Source: Parapristionchus giblindavisi (lineage: Eukaryota > Nematoda > Chromadorea > Rhabditida > Diplogasteridae). From it: a stretch of DNA of 64,000 bases. The stretch is taken from the NCBI GenBank assembly GCA_943737045.1, contig CALSFV010000274.1, positions 186,001-250,000 on the forward strand, read 5' to 3'. The notes below the pieces were generated by a model. It had not been told where the DNA came from. It searched no databases and saw only the letters and a program-made list of their open reading frames with translations. How positions within the stretch are numbered: the first letter of the stretch is position 1; every line of letters starts with the position of its first letter. Positions 24,344 to 33,939 of this stretch are shown piece after piece. Made by a program: the position numbers and the translations under genes.

Positions 24344-25004
24344 ATACAAGGTCGAGTTCCCCTCCCCCTCGCTCTTTCCTCCCATCAACAACGCCAATGT
24401 GCTGGCGGAGTGGCTTGCCAAGCAGGGCGTCACGCAGTTCCATTGCGCCGAGACGGAGAAGTATGCGCACGTGACCTTCTTCTTCAACGGAGGCAAGGAG
24501 GGGCAGTACGAGGGCGAAGAGCGCTGCATGGTGCCCTCGCCCTAGGTGGCCACTTACGATCTGCTTCCCGAGATGTCCTCAGCCGGCGTCGGAGACAAGA
24601 TGGTCGATATCATCAAGTCCGGCAAGCATCCGTTCGTCATGTGCAACTTCGCGCCCCCTGACATGGTCGGACACACTGGCGTGTACGAGGCTGCTGTCAA
24701 GGCTTGCGAAGCCACCGACATCGCTATTGGACGCATTCGTGACGCGTGCGCCGAACACGGATACGTGCTCATGGTCACGGCAGATCACGGTAACGCGGAG
24801 AAGATGATCGCGCCCGATGGCGGCAAACACACGGCGCACACTTGCTACAAGGTGCCGTTAACATGCTCGTCAACCAAATACGCTTTCACCAATGGTCTCG
24901 GCCGTCCCTTTGCTCTGTGTGACGTCGCGCCCACCGTTCTCGACATTCTCGGTCTGCGCATTCCTTCCGACATGACCGGCGGTTCCATTATGAAGAGGGT
25001 CTAA
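24341..25004 (+). pseudogene. Captured fragment of 2,3-bisphosphoglycerate-independent phosphoglycerate mutase
   Basis: An intronless reading frame covers about the last 220 residues of iPGM (full length about 515-540): [42 protein letters not shown], stop, VATYDLLPEMS, NFAPPDMVGHTGVYEAAVKA, MVTADHGNAEKM, GGKHTAHT, end MKRV. Metal ligands expected in this half (Asp and His of DMVGH, DH of ADHGN, His of HTAHT) are kept. One in-frame TAG at 24543-24545 replaces a codon that is usually Lys; a single change explains it. The N-terminal half with the catalytic Ser is absent, so no enzyme is possible. Lack of introns over 660 bp contrasts with neighbouring genes and suggests an mRNA origin or a large source exon. 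iPGM is the glycolytic mutase of nematodes. Confidence 0.9.
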
Positions 25005-25496
25005 AGAGGAGCTTACAGTAACCCAGGAAGAGACGTTTAGCACATTGCCAAGTCCCGCCCCTTTTCGTAATTACCGTAGTTTTCCATGTTTATGTCACCG
25101 TATATTATGTAAAATTGTCCAACAACAACAAAAGGATCTTTACCGTTATATTGTCCCAGGGAATCTGCACCCTTGCAACTGAGATATTAAATTAATAGTC
25201 TCCAAGTCCGTTTAGTCATAATTGTCTCATACCGTACCTTAGATTGATCTATAAAGAGTATTACTGTAATTAAAAATATATCAAATAATATTTCAATAAC
25301 AATGGTAGCAGTCAACAAAACAATTCCAGCACAATCGATGATCGCATATCGAACATTTGATAAATGGAAAATTGGAACATGATCGATTGAGCACACACGA
25401 ATGTTTTGAAAGTGAAAAAAATATGAAAAAAAAATTATTTCCAGCGAAAGTACAAGTCCGAAGCTGTTAAAAATGAGCAAATGAAAAACTTCTATA

Positions 25497-25558
25497 GGTG
25501 TACTCGAACCACTCACAGCCTGAGCTTGAAGAGTACACACTACCACTACACCACTGCC
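25497..25558 (-). other. tRNA-like sequence in right arm (A and B boxes)
   Basis: On the minus strand: GGCAGTGGTGTAGTGG, then CTCTTCAAGC at the anticodon position, then GTGGTTCGAGTACACC (B-box-like). It points inward, toward the iPGM cargo. Stems are imperfect, so it is tRNA-derived and not a functional tRNA. Confidence 0.5.
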
Positions 25559-25731
25559 ATATTCTGAATGTTCGTTCAGGAGCGCTATGTTTCATACGCT
25601 GCTTGTCGTCTACACAATGTATTGTTTCTTCAAAAAATGAAGAATTTTTTCACAAACTTCAATTAATTATATAAAATCTGAAAGTGCATGGTCGCAGCTA
25701 ATTCTTGGTCTCCGTCCATATATTGCCTATA

Positions 25732-26320
25732 CCGTCAAAACGAAAAAAAGTGAAACATTTTTCAAAAATTTTGAAAAATTTTGACAAAAGTTCACAAGAT
25801 TTCCTGTTTGAGCATTTTTCACGATCTTGATGATGTATTATCTAAGGATTTTCATTGTGGATGTGTTTGCCCAATACAGTTATGCACGACAAAAGTGAAA
25901 AAAATAATCGGGAACGCCCCAAAGCAGAATTGGTATACTGTAGCATACTGTAGAATCTTACTGTAAAACTGCTGCCATCGAGCTTTTTTCGTCTAATAAT
26001 GGTTAGATATAGCATTACCTGACTTCCTATAGCGAATTTGCACTGCTTTGATCTTGGCAAAGATCAGGCTGCAAAAGTGGTATACTGTAGAAAATCCTAC
26101 CGTATACAGTTTTGCAAAACAGCGTTCACAGTAATTTATTTCAAAATTATTCTTCACATGTAAATTAGGCTAGCTCACAGATGCTCAAACACCCTATTAT
26201 CTAATAAAAACTATCAACCCCATTTAGATATCATGATTCAAAATTTTCAAAATCTTGTGAACTTTTATCAAAATTTTTCAAAAATTTTGACAAATGTTTC
26301 ACTTTTTTTCGTTTTGACGG
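25732..26320. mobile_element. Tc1/mariner-like element nested in the right arm
   Basis: Inverted ends CCGTCAAAACGAAAAAAAGT and its complement are about 70 bp long. Flanks are TA at the left and TG at the right, where the undisturbed left arm shows TA, so a TA duplication with one later change is likely. No transposase. Confidence 0.7.
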
Positions 26321-27821
26321 TGCCTATCGAGGAAAAATAGTCTCGTATAACAGTCTAAAAGATATTTCTTGTACTTCCCTTGTGAGACAATTAACTAGTA
26401 AATATTATCATAAGGTATTATATCTCTCTAATAATGTCCTAGATAGATAATTGATTATAGTTTGAATCAATATTGAATCGTGAATGGGATCTTATAGTAA
26501 TAGATGATCTATTCACTGTTACTGGATATTCTATTGCATTAAGGTTCACTTTCTTTACTCTATATCATATATTATTTCTCTAATCTAACGAAGGACAAGT
26601 ACTCACATTATAAAATTATTCCTTTATAGAAATTATGAAAAATATAATCGTCCATATATCTTCATCTGTACAACCCTTCCTACTATTCATTGGCAAACAT
26701 TTATGTCTCTGGGTATGAATATAACATGATCCCTCATATATCATTACAATATTTAAAGTAATAATGGATTATATAGACCATCTCTCTATGTCCCATCTGA
26801 CTTTTCAATCAATAGATTCTCATATCGATTTCAATCTATCTATCAATCATTATTAAATGGATTTGGAATGAAATTTATCAATGAATATTTTCTTACTCTT
26901 GGTTAGATTCATATTAGATTAAGACAATTATAATAAATATTTAAGGACCATCTCGACTACAAATTGATGACTATTCAATATCTAAGTTAGTTAAACAAGC
27001 AACGTATTATTATCTAGATGATATTAACTACTTTGCATATCCACCTCCAAGTATCTTTTCATCTCTTATTTATAGATTACATTCATATTCTAGTCTAGTC
27101 TAATATGAAGTATATCATATCAATTGTATACTTTCAGTTGGTAATGATATTATTCATGTTGGAATGACTTGTAGTCCTACTATCCATACATTACCACCAC
27201 AATATGAGCAATTTGTTTCATCAAATATATCAAGAGTACATAATCAATAGATCAATATTATCTAATGATTAATCGATATCAGGGTGTGATCTACATTGCT
27301 TTTGGTAGTAATGTACCGTGGAAATTTGCACCTGAACATCATATGAAAGTATTCGTTGAAGGACTCAATCATTTCAAAAATTATAGGTATACGGTAGAAT
27401 AAAAGAAATGGAATATATAAATCAATATTTACAGAGTGATATTTTCATTTAATGGACGAAAAGATCAAATAAAAGGAATTGGAAACCATATTATGGTAAC
27501 TAAATAGGCTCCACAAAAAGAAATACTATCCGATAATAGAACACTATTATATATAATTCATGGTGGACTCAAGAGGTACATCGAAAAATCATGGGGTCAA
27601 GATCCAAATGATCCAATTAATCCAATCATTTAAATCAACGCTGATTCTGGGCGAACGAGCGATTTTGGTATTTATTCTTTCTTTTCATCTTTTTTCTTTT
27701 CAGCTCATCTAGTTAGTCCGCGAGAAACGCATCAAAATATTGCGTATTCACGTAGATAGAACATTTCATACTAATTCAGTGATTTTTATCGATCGATTGA
27801 TTAATTGCAACACAGTAATCC

Positions 27822-27922
27822 TTAAGGTGGTGTTATTTCAAAACGTGCGCACGCCGTATCGGCGAAGACGCTGCGGAGGGGGTTACGGCGTGCGCACGTT
27901 TTGAAAATGTAACACCACCTAA
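27822..27922. mobile_element. Hairpin element, GTAACCCCCTCC family, copy 1
   Basis: Inverted repeat from TTAAGGTGGTGTTA to TAACACCACCTAA with inner arms ACGTGCGCACGCCGTA. The loop contains CGGAGGGGGTTACGGC, shared with 30513-30630. Confidence 0.6.
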
Positions 27923-28243
27923 CAGCCGTGGATACGGTTGCTTTTTATACTCGACGAGCTCTAACCAAACACAAAGAATTGGAGAAGTTCAAACGGAAGG
28001 GTCAATCGACATCAATAATAGATCATCTATATCTTATTCATATCTTATCCTTCATATATTTAATCGATCAATTATCGCAATAAGTCAACAATCGTTCTAT
28101 CATAATTTTGTCATATAATCAGTGTCATGTAAATATATCTATTGTTAATCACAACATAATAAATTCATTTCTACTTCACTTCATTCATTTCATTCATTCC
28201 TATTCATTCATCAAAATCGGTCATTTCTTCTTTGATAGGAGAA

Positions 28244-29130
28244 ATGATGACTCTATTGCTTCTAGCTAAAGTAAGTCTCTTCCATCTCATTGTTCATCTA
28301 ACCTCTTCTTCATTCAGACAGTTGTCACTCAATTAGTCTGTACAATCATCTTCATAATCTTTTCGTGTGGTAAGAAGAAGCCATCTCCTCCTCCTCCACC
28401 ATCAAGTACAATACAACAACCGAAACAAACTCCATCAAAGATGGGAGCTCCTCAATCTTCATCTCAAGATATTAAACCTCCTCCTAATAAATCGATAGCT
28501 GCACCTCCTCAGGAACTACCTAATGCAAGTGCATCAAAGGTTAGATCATACTTCACTCTAATCAATATCAATCAATATCAATCAATATCAATCAATATTG
28601 TTAAGCCTGTCGACGGATCAAATAAAAAGGAAGAAAAGAAAGAAGAAAAGAAGGAAGTAGCCCCACCTACTCCTGATGAGAAAAAAGTACGGTAGATATG
28701 AAGTATTGATTGATTATAATATTAATCAATCTAAGGAACAACAAAAGGAAGAAGAGAAGAAGGAAGAAGAAAAGAAGGAGGAAGAAAAGAAGAAAGAAGA
28801 TAAACCAGAAGAAGAGGATCAACCTGCATCTAAGAAAAACTTACCGTATCCAGAGGTATACTGTAGATCAATTGAATAGAATATTGATTGATGATACAAT
28901 TAAAGGTAAAGGAACCATCCAAGTCAGAAGCTGCACGAAAGAAGGAAGAACGGGAGAAGGATAAGAAAGATAAGATTAATAAGGGACAATATCAGGTTGG
29001 ATAATGTATCTATAAATGAATAGATGAATCAATCAATATATTGTAGTCTCGATCTGATGAAGATGATACACTTGAGAAAGTGAAGTCATTATGTGATGAG
29101 AAGACTGAAGTGAGTAGGAAGAGGAAATAA
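28244..29130 (+). CDS. Single-pass membrane protein with Pro-rich and Glu/Lys-repeat tail, 207 aa
   Basis: Six exons: 28244-28270, 28318-28539, 28606-28686, 28736-28855, 28906-28995, 29047-29130; 624 bp in phase. Residues 1-27 form a hydrophobic helix (MTLLLLAKTVVTQLVCTIIFIIFS). Then CGKKKPSPPPPPSS and a Pro/Ser/Gln-rich part, then a charged region dominated by KEEKKEE and EEKKEEEKKE repeats (about residues 112-160), then RKKEEREKDKKDK and an acidic/basic tail ending KRK. The charged part should form a single alpha-helix or coiled coil. Each exon encodes a compositionally distinct block. No family was recognised; the Glu/Lys blocks make similarity searches unreliable. Confidence 0.75.
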
Positions 29131-29244
29131 TCATTGAATCTACCAACTAATCCTTGATAAAGCAATGAGAAAAGGATTATCAATTCATTATCTATTAATA
29201 TTACATTCCATCCATACATTGTATAACACTTTATGTCTTCGATT

Positions 29245-29246
29245 AG

Positions 29247-29277
<31 letters not shown>

Positions 29278-29280
29278 TAT
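29245..29280. repeat. (TA)n microsatellite
   Basis: A run of TA dinucleotides lies between the two convergent genes. A second (TA)n is at about 29540-29560, within an intron of the RING gene. Confidence 0.8.
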
Positions 29281-29332
29281 CACAGATTGATAGGAATATA
29301 ATGTTAGTAAGCAATATTATTGATTCGTTCAA

Positions 29333-30075
29333 TTATCCATACATAGAATCATGCAATTCCTGTAGATCAAGTTCACTTTGTTCTCGTCGTTTCTTAGACA
29401 CATTCATTCATTATCGATTAGATAAAAAGCAACTATATTAGTAATATATGATGCAATGAAATGAATGAACCTCTTGTCTCTTCCATTCTTCTTCATCAGG
29501 ATCAAGTTTGAGTCGACGAGATGGACATGAATTGACCTATTATATATATATATATATATTGAATAATAATTCAAAATGTAAAAATATTGTTTTGCATGTC
29601 CATTGATAGTACGACTAGAAAATGTTAACAAAAAATTAAATTAATAATGTGCTTCATGTACAGTGGAGCATGCTACAGTCCCATTTTTTACCAGGGCGTT
29701 GAGTCACATTTTCATAAATATATCTGAACGAGTTTTAAATTTTTTCTGAACTATGAGAACAATTATTTTAACTATTTCGAATTTAAATTTTTGGATGTCA
29801 GCAATCTTTAAGTATCTAGGATAGATATGGAAGAAAGGAATGCATAAAAGAGAATCAAGTATAACCCTCTCTAGCCATGACATTATACACTTTTCATGGA
29901 ATAGATGTTTACATGGCATTTCAATCAATCGATCTTTCTTATTTCCTTCTCCAAATGTACTGAGACAGATGGGACAAGTCTCTATAAATATAAATATGAT
30001 AGTAGATAATACAAGGAATAGATAAAATACCATCATCTTTTCCTGATTCATCTACACTAAATCTTGGTAATGAAT
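29333..30075 (-). CDS. RNF181-like RING-H2 E3 ligase, 5' exons not found, last RING Cys replaced
   Basis: Minus-strand exons: 30031-30075, 29866-29981, 29471-29536, 29333-29392, in phase. They encode SLPRFSVDESGKDDE, then the RING-H2 core CPICLSTFGEG and EMPCKHLFHEKCIMSWLE, then NSCPSRRLKLDPDEEEWKRQ, then KRREQSELDLQELHDSMYG and a stop. Layout and ends match RNF181/RNF126-type ligases (WLxxxNSCPLCR, then a charged helix and LHxxMY). The last zinc ligand, Cys in CPxC, is CGT (Arg) in CPSRR. One T-to-C change would explain it. The protein would recruit E2-ubiquitin if the RING folds. The N-terminal third is missing; an AT-rich region with a possible small repeat (30090-30300) lies where it should be. 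It may be a degenerating copy. Confidence 0.75.
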
Positions 30076-30512
30076 CTAATTGTAAGCGGGGAAAGTCGAG
30101 GACCAAGAGCGATTTTTAAATGATTTCTATACTTTTATTAAATTGAATAGTTTATACTTTATCATAAAAAAAAACGTTATGTTATCTTTTCTTTACTTTG
30201 GCCGGGAAACCATGAGAGATTTGACGACGATTATTGAATTTTTTTTGAAATTCATTTCATTTATAATAAAATTAACAAGTTCTTTTGGTCGAGGACTTTG
30301 GTGCCCATAGTTTTCCAACATCGGGTGCTTATTGAATTAATCAAATAAAACTGTTCCAAAGATTTTGGAAAACTAATCAAAAACTAATACTTTATTCATA
30401 TCATGTGATAACACTAGATGAAGGGATGGGCATTCTTCAATTCCTCCGTTGGTATCGACCACCATCTCGCCAACGAACACGGGGTTGTCCTGGAGATTGG
30501 CATTTGACGTAG

Positions 30513-30630
30513 TTATAATGCATCGTTACATTTGCCTTACGTGTCTAGGCCGTAACCCCCTCCACCGCGTCCCCGTCATTTCGGCGGAGGTTACGGCGTA
30601 GGCACGTAAGACAAATGTAACGATGCATAA
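30513..30630. mobile_element. Hairpin element, GTAACCCCCTCC family, copy 2
   Basis: Inverted repeat ATGCATCGTTACATTTG and its complement, inner arms ACGTG and CACGT, loop with GGCCGTAACCCCCTCC. TTA at the left and TAA at the right suggest a 3-bp target duplication. Confidence 0.6.
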
Positions 30631-30639
30631 GGCATTCCT

Positions 30640-31449
30640 AAGGTAGTTAAGGCTAAGGTAAGGTGTAAGGTAAGGTAAGTTGGTATCCTGGTAGATTATA
30701 GGTAAGTAAACTAATCAAATAGGCTGTGTCAAGTTTTCGCGATAGTTTTTCACCTTGACCTTGACAGTTGACCAGAAGGTATCTCAAACCAATACAATAC
30801 ACGACTTTATTCGATTTATGATTTGGCATGCTGAGAGACAGGGGAATCTTCTTGTTCGCTAGTTCTATTCTTCACCGTAGTCGAGATGATCTTCTACATT
30901 CAAGACGATATCAGAATTCGGAACTTGTACGAAATAATAGATAGTGCTGGGCCCTTCCTGCAATATCTTGACCTTTTTCTGCTGTTGCTATTGCTATATA
31001 TATATTGCTGTTGATTTTTGCTACTGTGAATAGTTAATTTTGGTGATTTTTCATAAAGAGCTAATAAAGTACAGGATTTCTGAATTTCTTGAAACATTAA
31101 ATAAGTATCGTTTTTCTAATACCTTGAAGAACATGTATTCCAAATTTCATCCCATCTCGATCAGTACAATAAAAAATATCGCAAAAACGTGAAATCTTTT
31201 TGAGCGCTACTGTACATCTTCTTTCTCCTTTCCCCTATCTTATATATCATAGGGGCAGATCGTCGTCCTCTGCGTCTCTATCCTATCTCCACTATCTCAT
31301 CACAATCGATATGCCATCTATCAATCTATCTATCTTTTCTCGTTCTCTTCTTCTCTCGCACTCTCTCCTCATCTCCTATAGGAATATATTCTCTCACTCT
31401 AACATCATACTCTGTTCGTGGTTCAATCTCCTCTTATTGCAGTTCAACT
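30640..31449. other. Intergenic stretch before the dehydrogenase
   Basis: Contains a short TAAGG tandem run at about 30650-30690. A CT-rich stretch at 31210-31440 just upstream of the start codon at 31450 is probably promoter and 5' UTR. No gene was seen. Confidence 0.35.
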
Positions 31450-33502
31450 ATGCCTGTCGCCATCATCACTGGTAATATATTTATATTTTAAATATTTTAA
31501 AATTGAATTGAAGTCAACACGCGCAGCATTAAAAATTCATTTAAAAACTCGCTAAAACATATTAGAAAACACTTTAGCGCTCTCTTTCCGGTCAGATGAA
31601 CCACCTAAACATGTACAAAAGTGAGAGGTAAATGGACACTTTTTATGCTAACAAGTCTTTCTGTTAAAAAATTGCGAAAAGAAAAGAAAGACAGATAAAA
31701 CTCTCCTCGTCTACTATAGTGTCTTTTCAAACAATTTCTTCACTTTTGAACAGCACGTAATAATCGCTATACTAGTGTGGGTAGGGTCACATTATCGTTA
31801 ATTATTATCAGAGAGAGAGGTAGTGGTCAGACCGATAAAAACTACACTCTCTTTGATATCAATTCAATGAAATCGACTTCGGTAAGCTTGTACATGTTTG
31901 ATTTGAATGTTAAACGTAGACTAAACTATCTTCTTATGTTCTGTTCAAAAGATGATCAAAGAAAAGGAGCAAAACAGAGAAAACTCTCCTCATTTTGCTC
32001 GCTATATTACCTGATTTTCTTTTCTTTTCGTACATTTCGTACATTTGTATATTTCTTCATAGTTAACACTACAGTATTCAGGTGCCTCCTCTGGAATTGG
32101 TGAGGGATCTGCATTGTTATTGGCTGAGAAGGGATACTCCATCACTATCACTGGAAGGTATATCATTATACAATATTCATATGAAATGAATGAAAGAATG
32201 AATCATTTATGAAGCGATTTTGATGGTTATCATGATATTTATCTTTGAGAAACGAAGAAGCATTGAAGTCATTGGTGACAGAGTGCATAAAGAAGGGTGC
32301 GAAGGAGGATCAGGTTTGATCTTTCATCTTTTGTTGTTAGATAATCGTTCTTTGATCTTGATCTTTGATCTTTAGTCGTAATTTCAATCTTTGATCGTTT
32401 GATTTGATCATAATAGTCCATGATTCAAGATTCTCATCGTGGTCGGTGATGTATCTGATAAGGAATTCGCTGCAAAACTCGTCAAGGATACTGTAGACAA
32501 GTTCGGCCAAATCGATACATTAGTTCGGTGCCTTACGCTACTGTATATTCAACCAATCAATATTTTGATAGATCAACAGTGCTGGAATCCTCGTATCAGG
32601 AGAATTCCTCTCGTGTGGCATCGAAGAATACGATAAGGTCTTCAATGTCAATGTTAGAAGGTAGAGATTATTGATTATTGATTATTAACTATCGACTACT
32701 GATTATTGAATATTGATTATCGATTATTGGGTATATCACAGCGCTTTTCCAACACAACAAGCGACCATTGAATACTTGGGAAAAGGATTTTTTTGTGTAT
32801 TTTAGCCGTCTGCGCTATCTCACTTTTCGCATTACCTCTTTCTCAGTACCATTATCACTCTCGAAATACTATGGAATTATCGATTAATCGATAATTTTCA
32901 GTTTGATTCAATTGACTCAATTAGCTCTTCCTCATATCATCAAATCAAAAGGAACTATCGTCAACGTGAGCAGTATTGCTGGTCCCTGTCCTGTAAGTCC
33001 TCACAAAATCAATGTTTAGAATGAATCAATAATTTCAGTTCCCCTTTGTCTCCTACTACTGTATGTCGAAGTCTGCGGTAGATCAATTCACTAAATGTTT
33101 GGCTCTAGAGATGGCCCCTCACGGAGTTAGGGTAAACGCAGTTTGGTAAATGCGAAGTATCTTCACTTAAGCTAATCATTAATTCTTAAGTCCCGGCGTA
33201 ATCGTGACTGACATTCATAAACGATCTGGTATGACTGAGCAGCAATATGATGAGGTTAATCAATCAATAATCCATCCAACTCAATCAATATCTTACAGTT
33301 TCTTGAGAAGTGCAAGAGCACTCACGCTCTCGGCCGACCTGGTACTGTAGATGAGGTAAATCAAAGCAATACCGTATCTGTGAATTACAGTAATTCTCAG
33401 GTTGCTCGTGCCATTCATTTCCTCGCGGGTCCTAATTCATCATTCACTACGGGTGATCTACTCAAGGTCGATGGAGGTCGAGGAATCATGCATCCAAGAT
33501 AA
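31450..33502 (+). CDS. Short-chain dehydrogenase/reductase, 253 aa
   Basis: Ten exons: 31450-31471, 32082-32157, 32250-32313, 32430-32527, 32580-32660, 32902-32992, 33039-33145, 33191-33254, 33299-33355, 33401-33502; 762 bp in phase. Classical SDR features in order: MPVAIITG plus ASSGIG (NAD(P) binding TGxxxGIG), GDVSD (adenine ring Asp), VNVSSIAG (catalytic Ser), YYCMSK (catalytic Tyr and Lys), CPGVIVTDIH, and a C-terminus TTGDLLKVDGGRG. Length is typical. The NNAG motif before strand 4 reads VRAG at the 32527/32580 junction, one residue short, so either that intron is mis-modelled or the motif is altered. Intron 1 (610 bp) contains partial inverted repeats. Substrate cannot be read; it is a cytosolic oxidoreductase by family. 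Confidence 0.9.
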
Positions 33503-33817
33503 TCGATAATTGAAATTATTGATTTTGTTAATTCACTTAATGTTACATTCCAGAAGAGATTTATATTCATGATAAAGAGCTTTTCTTTTTATTATATATC
33601 TGATATCTCAGCATTGCTATGGCATGAACATCCCTCGGAGACATAACGAGAATGAGAGGAGAAAAGAAGAGTGAGGAAGAATGGTGAGGTAAAGACTCAT
33701 CATTCGAGATGTACACACTGAATTCGTGATAAATGAAGTCATTTCACATTCATTCATTATGATTTCATATGCATTTGGTCTTTGATAGAATGCAAAAACA
33801 TCTCATATCTGCCTATC

Positions 33818-33937
33818 ACAATATCGTTCTGGGTTGCTATCCACCCATCACTAGAAAACAATATCGTTCTGGGTTGCTATCCACCCATCACTAGAAAACA
33901 ATATCGTTCTGGGTTGCTATCCACCCATCACTAGAAA
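33818..33937. repeat. 40-bp tandem repeat, three copies
   Basis: Three identical 40-bp units (each ACAATATCGTTCTGGGTTGC followed by 20 further bases ending in AGAAA). Their identity suggests recent expansion. Confidence 0.9.
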
Positions 33938-33939
33938 TC

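Larger units (their letters stand above)
24073..26382. mobile_element. Foldback element carrying an iPGM fragment between tRNA-like arms
   Basis: Inverted arms: 24073-24343, and 25521-25731 plus 26321-26382. They are nearly identical over about 270 bp and start CAAGGGAAGTACAAGAAATA. The right arm is interrupted at 25732 by a 589-bp element. Target duplication TGA lies at 24070-24072 and 26383-26385. At the inner end each arm has a tRNA-like sequence starting GGCAGTGGTGTAGTGG. The cargo 24344-25520 is iPGM coding sequence and its 3' flank. The left tRNA-like sequence is cut after GCTCA where the cargo begins; the right one runs on to a B-box-like GTGGTTCGAGTACACC. No transposase is present. 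Long arms plus captured host sequence resemble Pack-type elements, but the 3-bp duplication and tRNA-like part do not match a family I know. Confidence 0.85.
23971..27633 (+). pseudogene. UDP-glycosyltransferase pseudogene, split by a foldback element
   Basis: Exons: 23971-24072 continued at 26386-26414, 26461-26543, 26630-26757, 26777-26901, 26946-27050, 27138-27235, 27283-27386, 27435-27633. They keep phase. Recognisable UGT parts: EWDLIVIDDLFTVTGYSIAL, RPYIFICTTLPTIHW, GVIYIAFGSNVPW, FSFNGRK and the donor-site APQKEIL and HGGLK. Breaks: a 2.3-kb element inserted after 24072 with a 3-bp duplication TGA; the W of WAPQ is TAG at 27505-27507; and the frame ends soon after HGGLK, without the rest of the signature or the C-terminal membrane anchor. 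The 5' end (signal peptide) was not found. UGTs conjugate sugars to small lipophilic molecules in the ER lumen. This copy cannot make that enzyme. Confidence 0.85.

Noticed and set aside
24269..24661. 130-aa frame overlapping the iPGM fragment
   Set aside because: It is in another frame than the conserved iPGM motifs and is a shadow.
33818..33937. CRISPR-like array
   Set aside because: Units are directly tandem with no spacers, and the genome is eukaryotic.
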